Source of the DNA: Melioribacter sp.
Lineage (GTDB): Bacteria; Bacteroidota; Ignavibacteria; Ignavibacteriales; Melioribacteraceae
NCBI GenBank assembly: GCA_026417975.1
Contig: JAOACD010000015.1
Location: forward strand, 62,001 to 126,000
Reading direction: 5' to 3'
Length of the DNA: 64,000 bases
Shown here: positions 55,974 through 63,466 of the stretch, in pieces
Numbering within the stretch: position 1 is the stretch's first letter
How the letters are laid out: each line of letters begins with the position of its first letter
Position numbers and translations under genes: made by a program
Notes under the pieces: model-generated
Told to the model about the DNA's origin: nothing
Database searches by the model: none
The model's input: the letters and a program-made list of their open reading frames with translations, nothing else

Positions 55974-56759
55974 TTACTTCTTAAAATTTTTTGACAATTG
56001 TTCACTAACTAAACCAAATCTTCTTTCTCTTTTTTGATAATCTTTTATTGCTTCAAGCAAATGCTTGCAGTTGAAATCGGGCCATAAGGTATCTGTAACG
56101 TAAATTTCTGAGTAAGCAATTTGCCATAAAAGAAAATTACTAATTCTAAATTCACCACCACTTCGTATTAATAAATCTGGGTTTGGAAGTTCGGCAGTAG
56201 TTAAGTTTTTTGAAATCAATTCTTCATTGATATCGCTCAAAGAAATTTTACCTGCAGCAACTTGTGCACTTATATTTTTTACGGCTTCTACAAGTTCCCA
56301 TCTACCTCCATAACTAATGGCTAAGTTTAAAATCATTTTTGAGTTTTTAGAAGTTTTTTCAATAGCATTATCTAATTCTTTTTGAACAATTTCCGGCAGT
56401 GAATTTTTATCACCTATTGTTGTTAATTTTATATTGTTTTTATTTAATTCATCAGTTTCTTTTTTAAGACTTTTAACAATTAATCTCATTAATGTAGATA
56501 CTTCTTCTTTGGGTCTTTTCCAATTTTCTGTTGAAAAAGTATAAAGTGTTAATACCTCTACTCCTAATCCAACACAAGCTTCTACAATTTCTCTAACAAT
56601 TTCAACACCTTTTTGATGTCCCGCAACTCGAGGTAAATTTCTTTTCTTAGCCCATCTTCCATTGCCATCCATAATAATTGCAATGTGCTTGGGAATATTT
56701 CCTTTAGCTTTAACTTCCTCAATGGCCTTTCGATCTTTTTCTGTTAGTCTTACTTTCAA
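55974..56759 (-). CDS. uppS: Undecaprenyl diphosphate synthase
   Basis: UppS makes the C55 lipid carrier for peptidoglycan and O-antigen from farnesyl diphosphate and isopentenyl diphosphate. The 261 residues contain the motif HIAIIMDGNGRWAKKRNLPR with the catalytic Asp, then GHQKGVEIVREIVEAC and TLYTFSTENWKRPKEEV. The late LIRSGGEFRISNFLLWQ and ELYFT-like AYSEIYVTDTLWPDF are also diagnostic. It is the first gene of the envelope operon and has a likely promoter at 56793-56821. Confidence 0.96.
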   Translation of the reverse strand: MKVRLTEKDRKAIEEVKAKGNIPKHIAIIMDGNGRWAKKRNLPRVAGHQKGVEIVREIVEACVGLGVEVLTLYTFSTENWKRPKEEVSTLMRLIVKSLKKETDELNKNNIKLTTIGDKNSLPEIVQKELDNAIEKTSKNSKMILNLAISYGGRWELVEAVKNISAQVAAGKISLSDINEELISKNLTTAELPNPDLLIRSGGEFRISNFLLWQIAYSEIYVTDTLWPDFNCKHLLEAIKDYQKRERRFGLVSEQLSKNFKK

Positions 56760-56792
56760 TGTAAAGTTGTTTTATTCATTTTTAGGCTTGAA

Positions 56793-56821
56793 AAAATACT
56801 TTGCCATGCAGTAAATGTCAA
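56793..56821 (-). promoter_or_regulatory. Promoter of the uppS-bamA envelope operon
   Basis: On the minus strand TTGACA (56816-56821) is followed after 17 bases by TATTTT (56793-56798). Counted from the G of TTG the gap is 20 bases, as in the other promoters seen here. The uppS start lies about 30 bases downstream. Confidence 0.5.
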
Positions 56822-56909
56822 GGAAGTAATGAAATTAGAGATTTGACACTTTTGTGAATAGTAATATTTTTTCCAAAGAGTTTTTAATTCCATCCAATTT
56901 ATAACAAAA

Positions 56910-56940
56910 TTGAAAAATCTCGAGTGTAAAATTATATTTG
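56910..56940 (+). promoter_or_regulatory. Promoter of the uronate/fucoside operon
   Basis: TTG (56910-56912) is followed after 20 bases by TATATTTG (56933-56940), a Bacteroidota-type -33/-7 pair. It leaves a leader of about 105 bases before the SDR gene, which contains an inverted repeat (56956-57015). Confidence 0.5.
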
Positions 56941-56955
56941 GGGTAAGAAAATTTT

Positions 56956-57015
56956 AGCTCGTTTGTAGTTATTGTAGCTTCTTTAAAGCATATCAACTAA
57001 GATCATCAACGAGCT
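56956..57015 (+). repeat. Inverted repeat in the leader of the uronate operon
   Basis: Arms AGCTCGTT (56956-56963) and AACGAGCT (57008-57015) enclose 44 bases. They could form a leader hairpin, or two half-sites for a regulator. No known family is recognised. Confidence 0.35.
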
Positions 57016-57051
57016 GCTTATAATAGTTCCACAAATTAAAGGTAACTTAAA

Positions 57052-57876
57052 ATGGATTTTTTAGAAAAACTTTTTAATATAAAAAATAAAGTTGTAGTTA
57101 TTACAGGAGGTTCGGGAGTTTTAGGTGGTCAAATGGCAGAAGGATTTTTAAATGCAGGGGCAAAAGTTATATTGATAGGAAGGAACGAAGAAAAGTTAAA
57201 TAAAAAAGTTAAAGAGCTAAATCGTACTAAAGAAGAACTAATAGCAATTAAGTGCGATGTGCTTTTAGAAGAAGATATCATTAGAGCTAAAGAAGAAATA
57301 ATTAGTAAATTTGACAGAATTGATGTGTTAGTTAACGCAGCAGGTGGTAATATGCCAGGAGCTACAGTTAATTTGAATGAAACAGTCTTTGATTTGAAGT
57401 TTGAAGAATTTAAAAAAGTTGTTGATTTGAATTTCTACGGTACAGTTTTACCAACATTTATTTTTGGTAAAACAATGGCAGAAAATAAAGCTGGTTCTAT
57501 TATAAATATTTCTTCAATGGCAGCACAGAGAGCAATTACAAGAGTTGTTGGATACTCAGCAGCAAAATCTGCAATAGAAAATTTTACTAGGTGGATGGCA
57601 GTTGAATTAGCAACAAAGTATGGTGATAAAATTAGAGTAAATGCAATTGCCCCTGGATTTTTTATTACAGAGCAGAATAAGAGTTTGTTATTAAACAATG
57701 ATGGCTCAATTACAGAAAGAGGGAAATCAATTATTAATATGACCCCTTTTAAAAGATTTGGGTACCCCGAAGAAGTTGTTGGAGCTGTTTTATGGCTTGC
57801 TTCAGATGCATCTAAGTTTGTTACTGGTACAGTTATACCTATTGATGGAGGATTTAGTATTTTTAGTGGAGTTTAA
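57052..57876 (+). CDS. SDR-family oxidoreductase, probable D-mannonate oxidoreductase
   Basis: This 274-residue short-chain dehydrogenase has the NAD(P)-binding motif VVITGGSGVLGGQMAEG, NAAGGN, and the catalytic triad Ser (ISSMAAQR) with YSAAK (Tyr and Lys). The C-terminal part GYPEEVVGAVLWLASD and VIPIDGGF is typical of the family. It is directly followed by uxuA (31 bases), so it likely interconverts fructuronate and mannonate, in place of the unrelated UxuB of E. coli. SDR-type mannonate oxidoreductases are known. The assignment depends on the context. Confidence 0.8.
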   Translation: MDFLEKLFNIKNKVVVITGGSGVLGGQMAEGFLNAGAKVILIGRNEEKLNKKVKELNRTKEELIAIKCDVLLEEDIIRAKEEIISKFDRIDVLVNAAGGNMPGATVNLNETVFDLKFEEFKKVVDLNFYGTVLPTFIFGKTMAENKAGSIINISSMAAQRAITRVVGYSAAKSAIENFTRWMAVELATKYGDKIRVNAIAPGFFITEQNKSLLLNNDGSITERGKSIINMTPFKRFGYPEEVVGAVLWLASDASKFVTGTVIPIDGGFSIFSGV

Positions 57877-57907
57877 ATTTCTATAAGAAAAAAAAGGAAT
57901 TATATAT

Positions 57908-59104
57908 ATGGCTTTCGAAGAAACATGGAGATGGTTTGGTCCTAACGACCCAATCACTTTGAAGGAAGTAAAACAAACTGGAGCTACTGGCGTAGTAACA
58001 GCATTGCATCAAATACCAGTAGGAGAAATTTGGACAGTTGATGAAATAAGTAAAAGAAAAATGTTAATAGAATCGGAAGGCCTGAAATGGTCTGTTGTAG
58101 AAAGTCTACCTGTGCATGAAGATATAAAGAAGAGAAAAGGTAATTACAAGAAATATATTGATAATTATAAAATTTCATTGCAGAATTTAGGAAAGTGTGG
58201 CATAGATACAGTATGCTATAATTTTATGCCAGTTCTTGATTGGTCAAGAACAGATTTAGAAACAATTTATGAAGATGGTTCAATAACAAGTAAGTTTGAA
58301 ATAAAAGCTTTTGCAGCATTTGATTTGTTTATATTAAAAAGAAAAAATGCTGAAAAAGATTACACAGAAACTCAAATTAAAGAAGCAAAGGATTATTTTG
58401 AAAAATTAAATGATTTCGAAAAAGAAAAATTAACAAATACAATTTTATTTGCTCTTCCAGGTTCATGGGAAAAGTATTCTTTAGAACAATTTAAAGTGCT
58501 TCTTAACGACTATGCAGATATCACTGATAATGAACTTAGAAATAACCTTATTGAATTTCTTAAAGAAATAATTCCTGTTGCAGAAGAATCAAATATTTTT
58601 ATGGTAATTCATCCAGATGACCCACCAAGGTCCTTACTTGGGCTTCCAAGAATTGTTAGCACTAAAAATGATGTCGAAAAAATTCTAAATGCTGTTGATT
58701 CTTTTTCCAATGGACTTACTTTATGTACTGGCTCTTTTGGAGCTGGATTGAATAATAACGTAATTGATATAGCAAATACTTTTGCAAGTAGGATAAATTT
58801 TTTACATCTTAGAAATGTGAGAAAAAATCCTAATGGCGATTTTATGGAATCAGACCACCTTTATGGCGATGTAGATTTATATCAAGTCATGAAAATACTT
58901 TTACTTGAACAAAAAAGAAGAATAGAAGCAGGAAGAAAAGATATAAGAATGCCAATGCGTCCAGATCATGGTAGATTAATGATTCCAGATCAACATAAAA
59001 AAGGTATTTATCCAGGTTACTCTTTATTTGGAAGGATGAGGGCGTTGGCTGAGTTAAGAGGATTAGAATTAGGTATTATCAATTCACTAGAATTAAAAAC
59101 TTAA
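57908..59104 (+). CDS. uxuA: Mannonate dehydratase
   Basis: UxuA dehydrates D-mannonate to 2-keto-3-deoxygluconate in glucuronate breakdown. The 398-residue length matches. The protein opens with WRWFGPNDPITLKEVKQTGA and has VVESLPVHEDIK, CYNFMPVLDWSRTDL, MVIHPDDPPRSLLGLPRIVS and MRPDHGRLM, all characteristic metal-binding and active-site segments of UxuA. It follows the SDR gene and is followed by the fucosidase gene after 12 bases. Confidence 0.96.
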   Translation: MAFEETWRWFGPNDPITLKEVKQTGATGVVTALHQIPVGEIWTVDEISKRKMLIESEGLKWSVVESLPVHEDIKKRKGNYKKYIDNYKISLQNLGKCGIDTVCYNFMPVLDWSRTDLETIYEDGSITSKFEIKAFAAFDLFILKRKNAEKDYTETQIKEAKDYFEKLNDFEKEKLTNTILFALPGSWEKYSLEQFKVLLNDYADITDNELRNNLIEFLKEIIPVAEESNIFMVIHPDDPPRSLLGLPRIVSTKNDVEKILNAVDSFSNGLTLCTGSFGAGLNNNVIDIANTFASRINFLHLRNVRKNPNGDFMESDHLYGDVDLYQVMKILLLEQKRRIEAGRKDIRMPMRPDHGRLMIPDQHKKGIYPGYSLFGRMRALAELRGLELGIINSLELKT

Positions 59105-59116
59105 TTTAATAGATTT

Positions 59117-60427
59117 ATGAAAACCAACATTATAAAATTATTTATTCATTTTTTAATATTTTTTGTTATTTACCACTCAAATCTTTTTTCTCAAGAAAAC
59201 TATATACCTTCGCAAGAAAATATTAAAAACCGTCAATGGTTTCAGGATGCAAAGTTTGGCTTATTTATTCATTGGGGAGTTTATAGCGTACTGGGCGATG
59301 GTGAATGGGTAATGCAAAATAAAAAAATTGATAAAAAAACTTATGAAAGATTAGCAGAGTTTTTCAATCCTATTAGTTTCGATCCTACAGAGTGGGTTTC
59401 CTTGGCAAAAGATGCTGGTATGAGATATATTACTATTACTACCAGACATCACGATGGCTTTTCTATGTTTAATACAAAGGCAAGTAAATGGAATATTGTT
59501 GAAAGAACACCTTACAAAAAAGATATAATAAAAATGCTTGCAGATGAATGTCATAAACAAGGAATTAAAATATTTTTTTATTACTCGTTGGTAGATTGGT
59601 ATCATGATGATTATTTCCCGAGAGGAATGACTGGTCAATACTCTGGAAGAAAAGATAGTGGCGATTGGAATAATTATATCAATTTCATGAAAACACAAAT
59701 TACTGAATTACTTACGAATTATGGTCAAATAGGAGGAATTTGGTTTGATGGTTTATGGGATAAGAAAAATGCTGATTGGAAACTTAATGAGATTTATAAA
59801 TTGATTCATCAACTTCAGCCCGGTTGTTTAATAGGGAATAACCACCATGTGGCTCCTCTTGAAGGCGAAGACTTTCAGATGTTTGAAAAAGATTTGCCTG
59901 GGAAAAATACTTCTGGATTTAACAGTGAATCCAAAATTGGTGACTTGCCTTTGGAAACATGCGAGACAATAAACAACTCGTGGGGATTTAATCTTCTTGA
60001 TAAAAACTATAAATCTTCAAAGGAACTAATTCAGTATTTAGTAAAAGCTGCAGGTAATAATGCAAATTTTTTGTTGAATGTAGGTCCAATGCCAGATGGT
60101 AAAATTCAATCAGAGTTTGTAGACAGATTAAAAGAAATAGGGAATTGGTTAAAGAAATATGGTGAAACAATATATGGAACAAGAGGAGGTCCAATTTCAG
60201 AAAAAAGTTGGGGAGTTACTACTCAAAAAGAAAATAAAGTTTTTGTTCATTTACTAAATTATGAAAATAATAATTTATTACTTCCAGATTTTGGTAAGAA
60301 AATAAAGTCAGTTAAGTTATTTGATGGGACAAAACTTATTTACAAGCAAGATTCTTTTGGAATAGGCATAAAGATTCCCCCAGAAAAAGTAGACCCGGTT
60401 GATACAATAATTATTTTAGAGTATTAA
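59117..60427 (+). CDS. GH29 alpha-L-fucosidase
   Basis: The 436-residue secreted enzyme removes alpha-linked L-fucose from glycans. A signal peptide (about 1-25) is followed by QWFQDAKFGLFIHWGVYSV, the usual GH29 opening. RYITITTRHHDGFSMF and GGIWFDGLWD are seen, the latter carrying the catalytic Asp nucleophile. GNNANFLLNVGPMPDGKI is another conserved GH29 stretch. A short C-terminal beta domain follows. No sorting tail is present, so the enzyme may act in the periplasm. It is the last gene of the uronate/fucoside unit. No fucose catabolism gene is in the window. Confidence 0.93.
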   Translation: MKTNIIKLFIHFLIFFVIYHSNLFSQENYIPSQENIKNRQWFQDAKFGLFIHWGVYSVLGDGEWVMQNKKIDKKTYERLAEFFNPISFDPTEWVSLAKDAGMRYITITTRHHDGFSMFNTKASKWNIVERTPYKKDIIKMLADECHKQGIKIFFYYSLVDWYHDDYFPRGMTGQYSGRKDSGDWNNYINFMKTQITELLTNYGQIGGIWFDGLWDKKNADWKLNEIYKLIHQLQPGCLIGNNHHVAPLEGEDFQMFEKDLPGKNTSGFNSESKIGDLPLETCETINNSWGFNLLDKNYKSSKELIQYLVKAAGNNANFLLNVGPMPDGKIQSEFVDRLKEIGNWLKKYGETIYGTRGGPISEKSWGVTTQKENKVFVHLLNYENNNLLLPDFGKKIKSVKLFDGTKLIYKQDSFGIGIKIPPEKVDPVDTIIILEY

Positions 60428-60543
60428 AGATAATTAACTTTTTAAAATCGTATTTAAAAATTTATTTGCTGTACTGTTGTTTTAATTTCAAATTGTATTT
60501 TAGACTTTCAAGTTTAGTGATGTAAGATTAAACAAATTAAGTA

Positions 60544-60570
60544 GCCGGAGTTAAAAATTTTAACTCCGGC
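60544..60570. terminator. Bidirectional terminator between fucosidase and the T9SS protein
   Basis: Arms GCCGGAGTTAAAA (60544-60556) and TTTTAACTCCGGC (60558-60570) are perfect over 13 bases with one base at the centre. It lies between two convergent genes. There is no long T-run outside, so the terminator would rely on the stem's own T-rich part. Confidence 0.6.
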
Positions 60571-60583
60571 TTAGGAAATAAAA

Positions 60584-61651
60584 TTATTTAATTAAAATCA
60601 TTTTCTTTGTTATAGATTGATTTTCAGTTTCCAACTTGTAAAAATATATTCCACTTGGCAAGCCGTGGGAATTAAATGAAGTTATATATATTCCAGGATT
60701 TCTGATGCCATCAACAATAGTTGCTATTTTATTCCCCATCAAATCGTAAATTGTAAGTTTAACATGTGTTTTTTTGTCGATGGAATATGAAATTTTAGTA
60801 GTTGGATTAAAAGGATTAGGATAATTTTGCATAAGTTCAAATTTGTAAGATAAAAATGGATGTTCATTAACAACATTAGTTATAGGTGACGAGACATCTT
60901 TCCATGTAGTTCCAAGTCTTATTTCATCTACTGCCATCGTCATACCAACACCTTCTCCACCAAAGTGGACTACAATTCTATTGAAACCTTTTGGTAGCTT
61001 CCAGTTACCACGAGCATCTGCCATATTTGTGTCGGGTTCACCGCCGTTTGGGTCAGGGCTAACCCAAAGATGGACTCTAGCGGTAGAATCGCCAGACATT
61101 TTAATTCTTGCTACAAGCCATTGAGGACCATCTTTAGTCATATATGGTGAATGACCTTCATCGTTGTAAGTTGCAATTCCAATCCAATCGTTTCCCCATT
61201 CATGTCCTACACCAGCAAGTTCTTTTGTACTATCATAGACGCTTACCAGTGCCCAACCATTATCTGTGAATCTTTCAAGTTGGTATGCGCAACTCAACCA
61301 ATAAATTGCATTAGCTTTTTGAGGCCATCTTTGTGCAAGGTATCTACCATATCTTTGATAGCCCCAGGCAGTTTTATTTGCACCCTTAATGTGATGACCT
61401 GTATTATAAATAGGAAAATTAATTTTATCGTTATAAGAAAAGCCTGTATCGGATACAATAAATACATTGTAATGCTTTGCCCAAGAAGAATCGAATAAAA
61501 TCCATGGGCCTCCCCAGCCGTCTTTTGCTTCCCCTTTATTATCGAGATAGGTGCCTAAAGGATAATTAAATGATTCTCGAACAGCACTTTGTGAGTATAC
61601 CTGAGTTATTCCAAATAAAAATATAATTAGTATAGAGTTTAATAACTTCAT
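60584..61651 (-). CDS. Secreted jelly-roll-like protein with type IX sorting tail
   Basis: The 355-residue protein has a signal peptide (MKLLNSILIIFLFGITQVYS). Residues 25-255 are beta-rich, with aromatic residues in a concanavalin-like (LamG/jelly-roll) style, for example ESFNYPLGTYLDN, TRIKM-like strands and MTMAVDEIRLG near the end. The last 80 residues are a type IX secretion C-terminal domain: MQNYPNPFNPTTKISYSI, IYDLMGNKIAT and LPSGIYFYKLE ending KKMILIK. It is therefore exported across the outer membrane and may be anchored to the cell surface. It probably binds a polysaccharide. A catalytic role cannot be shown. A LacI-type palindrome precedes it. Confidence 0.85.
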   Translation of the reverse strand: MKLLNSILIIFLFGITQVYSQSAVRESFNYPLGTYLDNKGEAKDGWGGPWILFDSSWAKHYNVFIVSDTGFSYNDKINFPIYNTGHHIKGANKTAWGYQRYGRYLAQRWPQKANAIYWLSCAYQLERFTDNGWALVSVYDSTKELAGVGHEWGNDWIGIATYNDEGHSPYMTKDGPQWLVARIKMSGDSTARVHLWVSPDPNGGEPDTNMADARGNWKLPKGFNRIVVHFGGEGVGMTMAVDEIRLGTTWKDVSSPITNVVNEHPFLSYKFELMQNYPNPFNPTTKISYSIDKKTHVKLTIYDLMGNKIATIVDGIRNPGIYITSFNSHGLPSGIYFYKLETENQSITKKMILIK

Positions 61652-61701
61652 AATTTTTTCCTCCTATTAAATTAAAAAAGAGAAAGAGTGCAAACATTAC
61701 C

Positions 61702-61713
61702 GCAAACCTTTGC
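61702..61713. promoter_or_regulatory. LacI-type operator candidate upstream of the T9SS protein gene
   Basis: GCAAACCTTTGC is a near-perfect 12-bp palindrome 50 bases before the start of the minus-strand gene. It resembles the AAACGTTT-core sites at 62029 and 62083, near the lacI-family gene. A further GCAAAC half-site lies at 61690-61695. Confidence 0.45.
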
Positions 61714-62028
61714 ATATTGTTTTAAAAAAATTTTTTAATTATGAATAACAATTTTTCTATCAATTTATGTACCCTAATTTTTTTTCATAAGTATGGTGAA
61801 TGTTTTAAGTAGAGTTTACTAAGTTTATATAATATTGATATATTTTAGATCAATAGTTTATATCAAAATTATAATAATTTTTTAGTTAATATTTTATTTC
61901 TTATGAAAAATAACTGGTATATTTTTAACGTTAAAGAGTTTAACTTATTTAGGAAGATTAAGAACTATTTGAGAAAGAAATAATAAACAGCTCAAGTTAA
62001 ACTTATAAGTTGATAAAATTTTATATGT

Positions 62029-62040
62029 TCAAACGTTTGA
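62029..62040. promoter_or_regulatory. LacI-type operator candidate 1
   Basis: TCAAACGTTTGA is a perfect 12-bp palindrome with a central CG, as in LacI-family operators. It lies 84 bases before the regulator's start codon, so autoregulation is likely. Confidence 0.55.
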
Positions 62041-62082
62041 TTTTAGTTTAATAATAAGATATTTTTGTGAATTGAAAAACCA

Positions 62083-62096
62083 TTAAACCGTTTTAA
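62083..62096. promoter_or_regulatory. LacI-type operator candidate 2
   Basis: TTAAACCGTTTTAA is a near-perfect 14-bp palindrome with a CG near the centre, only 28 bases before the regulator's start. It shares the core AAAC-x-GTTT with the site at 62029. Confidence 0.5.
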
Positions 62097-62124
62097 TTGA
62101 CCAATTTTTTTGTTGGAGCTTTTG

Positions 62125-63159
62125 ATGAAAAGAATTACAATAGTTGATGTAGCTAAAAAGGCAGGTGTATCAAAAGGAACTGTTTCAGCTGTAATTAATG
62201 GGAAAAACACAGTAAAGCCTGAAACGCGTGAACATATTTTGAAAGTGATGAAGGAGATGAATTTTAGGCCTAAAGGAGTAGCTAGGAATTTAAAAAATGG
62301 TCATCAAGATAAGAGTATTGGGATTATAATTAAAGATATCAATTACCCATTTTACACAGCCATAGCTACAGGTGTTAAAGAATATGCAAGTAGTAAAGGT
62401 TATTCTGTGATTATTACTAGCTCAGAAAATAATCATGAAAGTGAAAAAAAATTTTCACATTTGTTTTCCACTAAGGATATAAAGGGTGCAATTATAGCAC
62501 CTATTGTTGAAGGGACTGCAGAAATAGAGCATCTATTTAACTTAAAGATGTTGAATTTTCCTTTTGTATTGCTTGAAGATGTTAAAGGTATACAAGCCAA
62601 TGTTGTTGCTATTGATAATCTGAAAGCCATTAAACGAGCTGTTAAGTACTTAATGGATTGTGGGCATACTAAAATTGTACATTTTGCTGGTCCTCCTCAT
62701 TCCTCTCACACTCAAGAAAGAATTGAAGGTTTTCGGCATGCATTTAGTGAAAGTACTCTTGTCTTTCATCCAGATATGATAGTACAAATTGGCAGCGACT
62801 ATGAAGAGAGCTACAAGAAAACTATAGAGTATTTTAAAAAACTAAATAAAGAAGATTACCCAACGGCTATAGTATGCTTTAATGACCTCCAAGCTCTTTC
62901 TGTAATGTTAGCATTAAAAGAACTAAATATTCGAGTCCCAGATGATATATCAATTATTGGTAATGATGATATTTTTTATGCTAAAATTTATCCAGTTCCA
63001 CTTACAACAATAAGAGCACCTCAAAGAGAAATTGGTAAAAAAGCTGCAGAAATTTTAATAAAAAATATTGAGTCTTCTACATTGCTTCCTGTTGAAAAAG
63101 TAGTATTAGAAACTGAACTTGTTATTAGAGAATCTACTAAGGTATTAGTAAGAAATTAA
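62125..63159 (+). CDS. LacI-family transcriptional regulator
   Basis: The 344-residue regulator has an N-terminal LacI DNA-binding domain, with TIVDVAKKAGVSKGTVSAVI (helix-turn-helix) and the hinge MNFRPKGVARNLKNG. The C-terminal 280 residues form the periplasmic-binding-protein-like sugar domain with SIGIIIKDINYPFYTAIATG and SIIGNDDIFYAKIYPVPLTT. The start is ATG 62125, with GGAG six bases upstream. A TTG 15 bases earlier is in frame but unlikely. Two palindromic operators lie upstream of the gene, and the transporter gene and T9SS gene are its likely targets. The effector sugar is unknown. Confidence 0.93.
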   Translation: MKRITIVDVAKKAGVSKGTVSAVINGKNTVKPETREHILKVMKEMNFRPKGVARNLKNGHQDKSIGIIIKDINYPFYTAIATGVKEYASSKGYSVIITSSENNHESEKKFSHLFSTKDIKGAIIAPIVEGTAEIEHLFNLKMLNFPFVLLEDVKGIQANVVAIDNLKAIKRAVKYLMDCGHTKIVHFAGPPHSSHTQERIEGFRHAFSESTLVFHPDMIVQIGSDYEESYKKTIEYFKKLNKEDYPTAIVCFNDLQALSVMLALKELNIRVPDDISIIGNDDIFYAKIYPVPLTTIRAPQREIGKKAAEILIKNIESSTLLPVEKVVLETELVIRESTKVLVRN

Positions 63160-63172
63160 GCTCTTTTGAAAC

Positions 63173-63194
63173 TTAAAAAGCGTTATCTTTTTAA
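63173..63194 (+). terminator. Weak terminator-like hairpin after the LacI-family gene
   Basis: Arms TTAAAAAG (63173-63180) and CTTTTTAA (63187-63194) with a six-base loop. The stem is almost all A/T, so it is only a weak candidate. Confidence 0.3.
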
Positions 63195-63232
63195 TTTATC
63201 CTTCAAATGTTCCTCTCTAAAATAATTTCATA

Positions 63233-63264
63233 TTGACATTTAGAAAAAATGTTTCTTATATTTA
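63233..63264 (+). promoter_or_regulatory. Promoter candidate of the transporter gene
   Basis: TTGACA (63233-63238) is followed after 18 bases by TATATTTA (63257-63264), close to TAnnTTTG. It touches the inverted repeat at 63265-63290. Confidence 0.5.
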
Positions 63265-63290
63265 ATCGGTTCAATTAATGTTGAACTGAT
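63265..63290 (+). promoter_or_regulatory. Operator-like inverted repeat at the transporter promoter
   Basis: ATCGGTTCAA (63265-63274) and TTGAACTGAT (63281-63290) match in 9 of 10 positions around a 6-base centre. The position, immediately behind the -7 element, fits a repressor site. It does not share the CG-centred core of the LacI-type palindromes, so a different regulator may bind. Confidence 0.5.
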
Positions 63291-63466
63291 AAAACATAAT
63301 TGAAAATTTTATGGACTCAAAAATTCAAATACCTACCTATACAATTAGTATTCTGAGACAATCAGTCCTTCTACAAAATTGGAAATTTGAGAAAATGATT
63401 ATAATAAAGTTTATTATACACATTTCTTCGATAAAAAATTCTTAAAAAATAAACTTGAGGTAAAAA

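Larger units (their letters stand above)
61652..62124. other. Intergenic region with divergent regulatory sites
   Basis: About 470 bases lie between the start of the T9SS protein gene and the start of the LacI-family gene. The stretch is very AT-rich, with no coding frame of note. It holds three palindromes listed separately (61702-61713, 62029-62040, 62083-62096). The rest shows no recognisable feature. The ribosome binding site AGGAGG of the minus-strand gene is at about 61660-61665. Confidence 0.6.
63160..63466. other. Intergenic region upstream of the transporter gene
   Basis: About 306 bases without a convincing gene. It holds a weak hairpin, a promoter candidate and a long inverted repeat (listed separately). 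A small frame from ATG 63311 (44 codons) has no ribosome binding site and was not accepted as a gene. A leader of about 190 bases would precede the transporter. Confidence 0.6.

Noticed and set aside
63311-63445. 44-codon frame before the transporter
   Set aside because: No ribosome binding site, no recognisable product; probably leader sequence.
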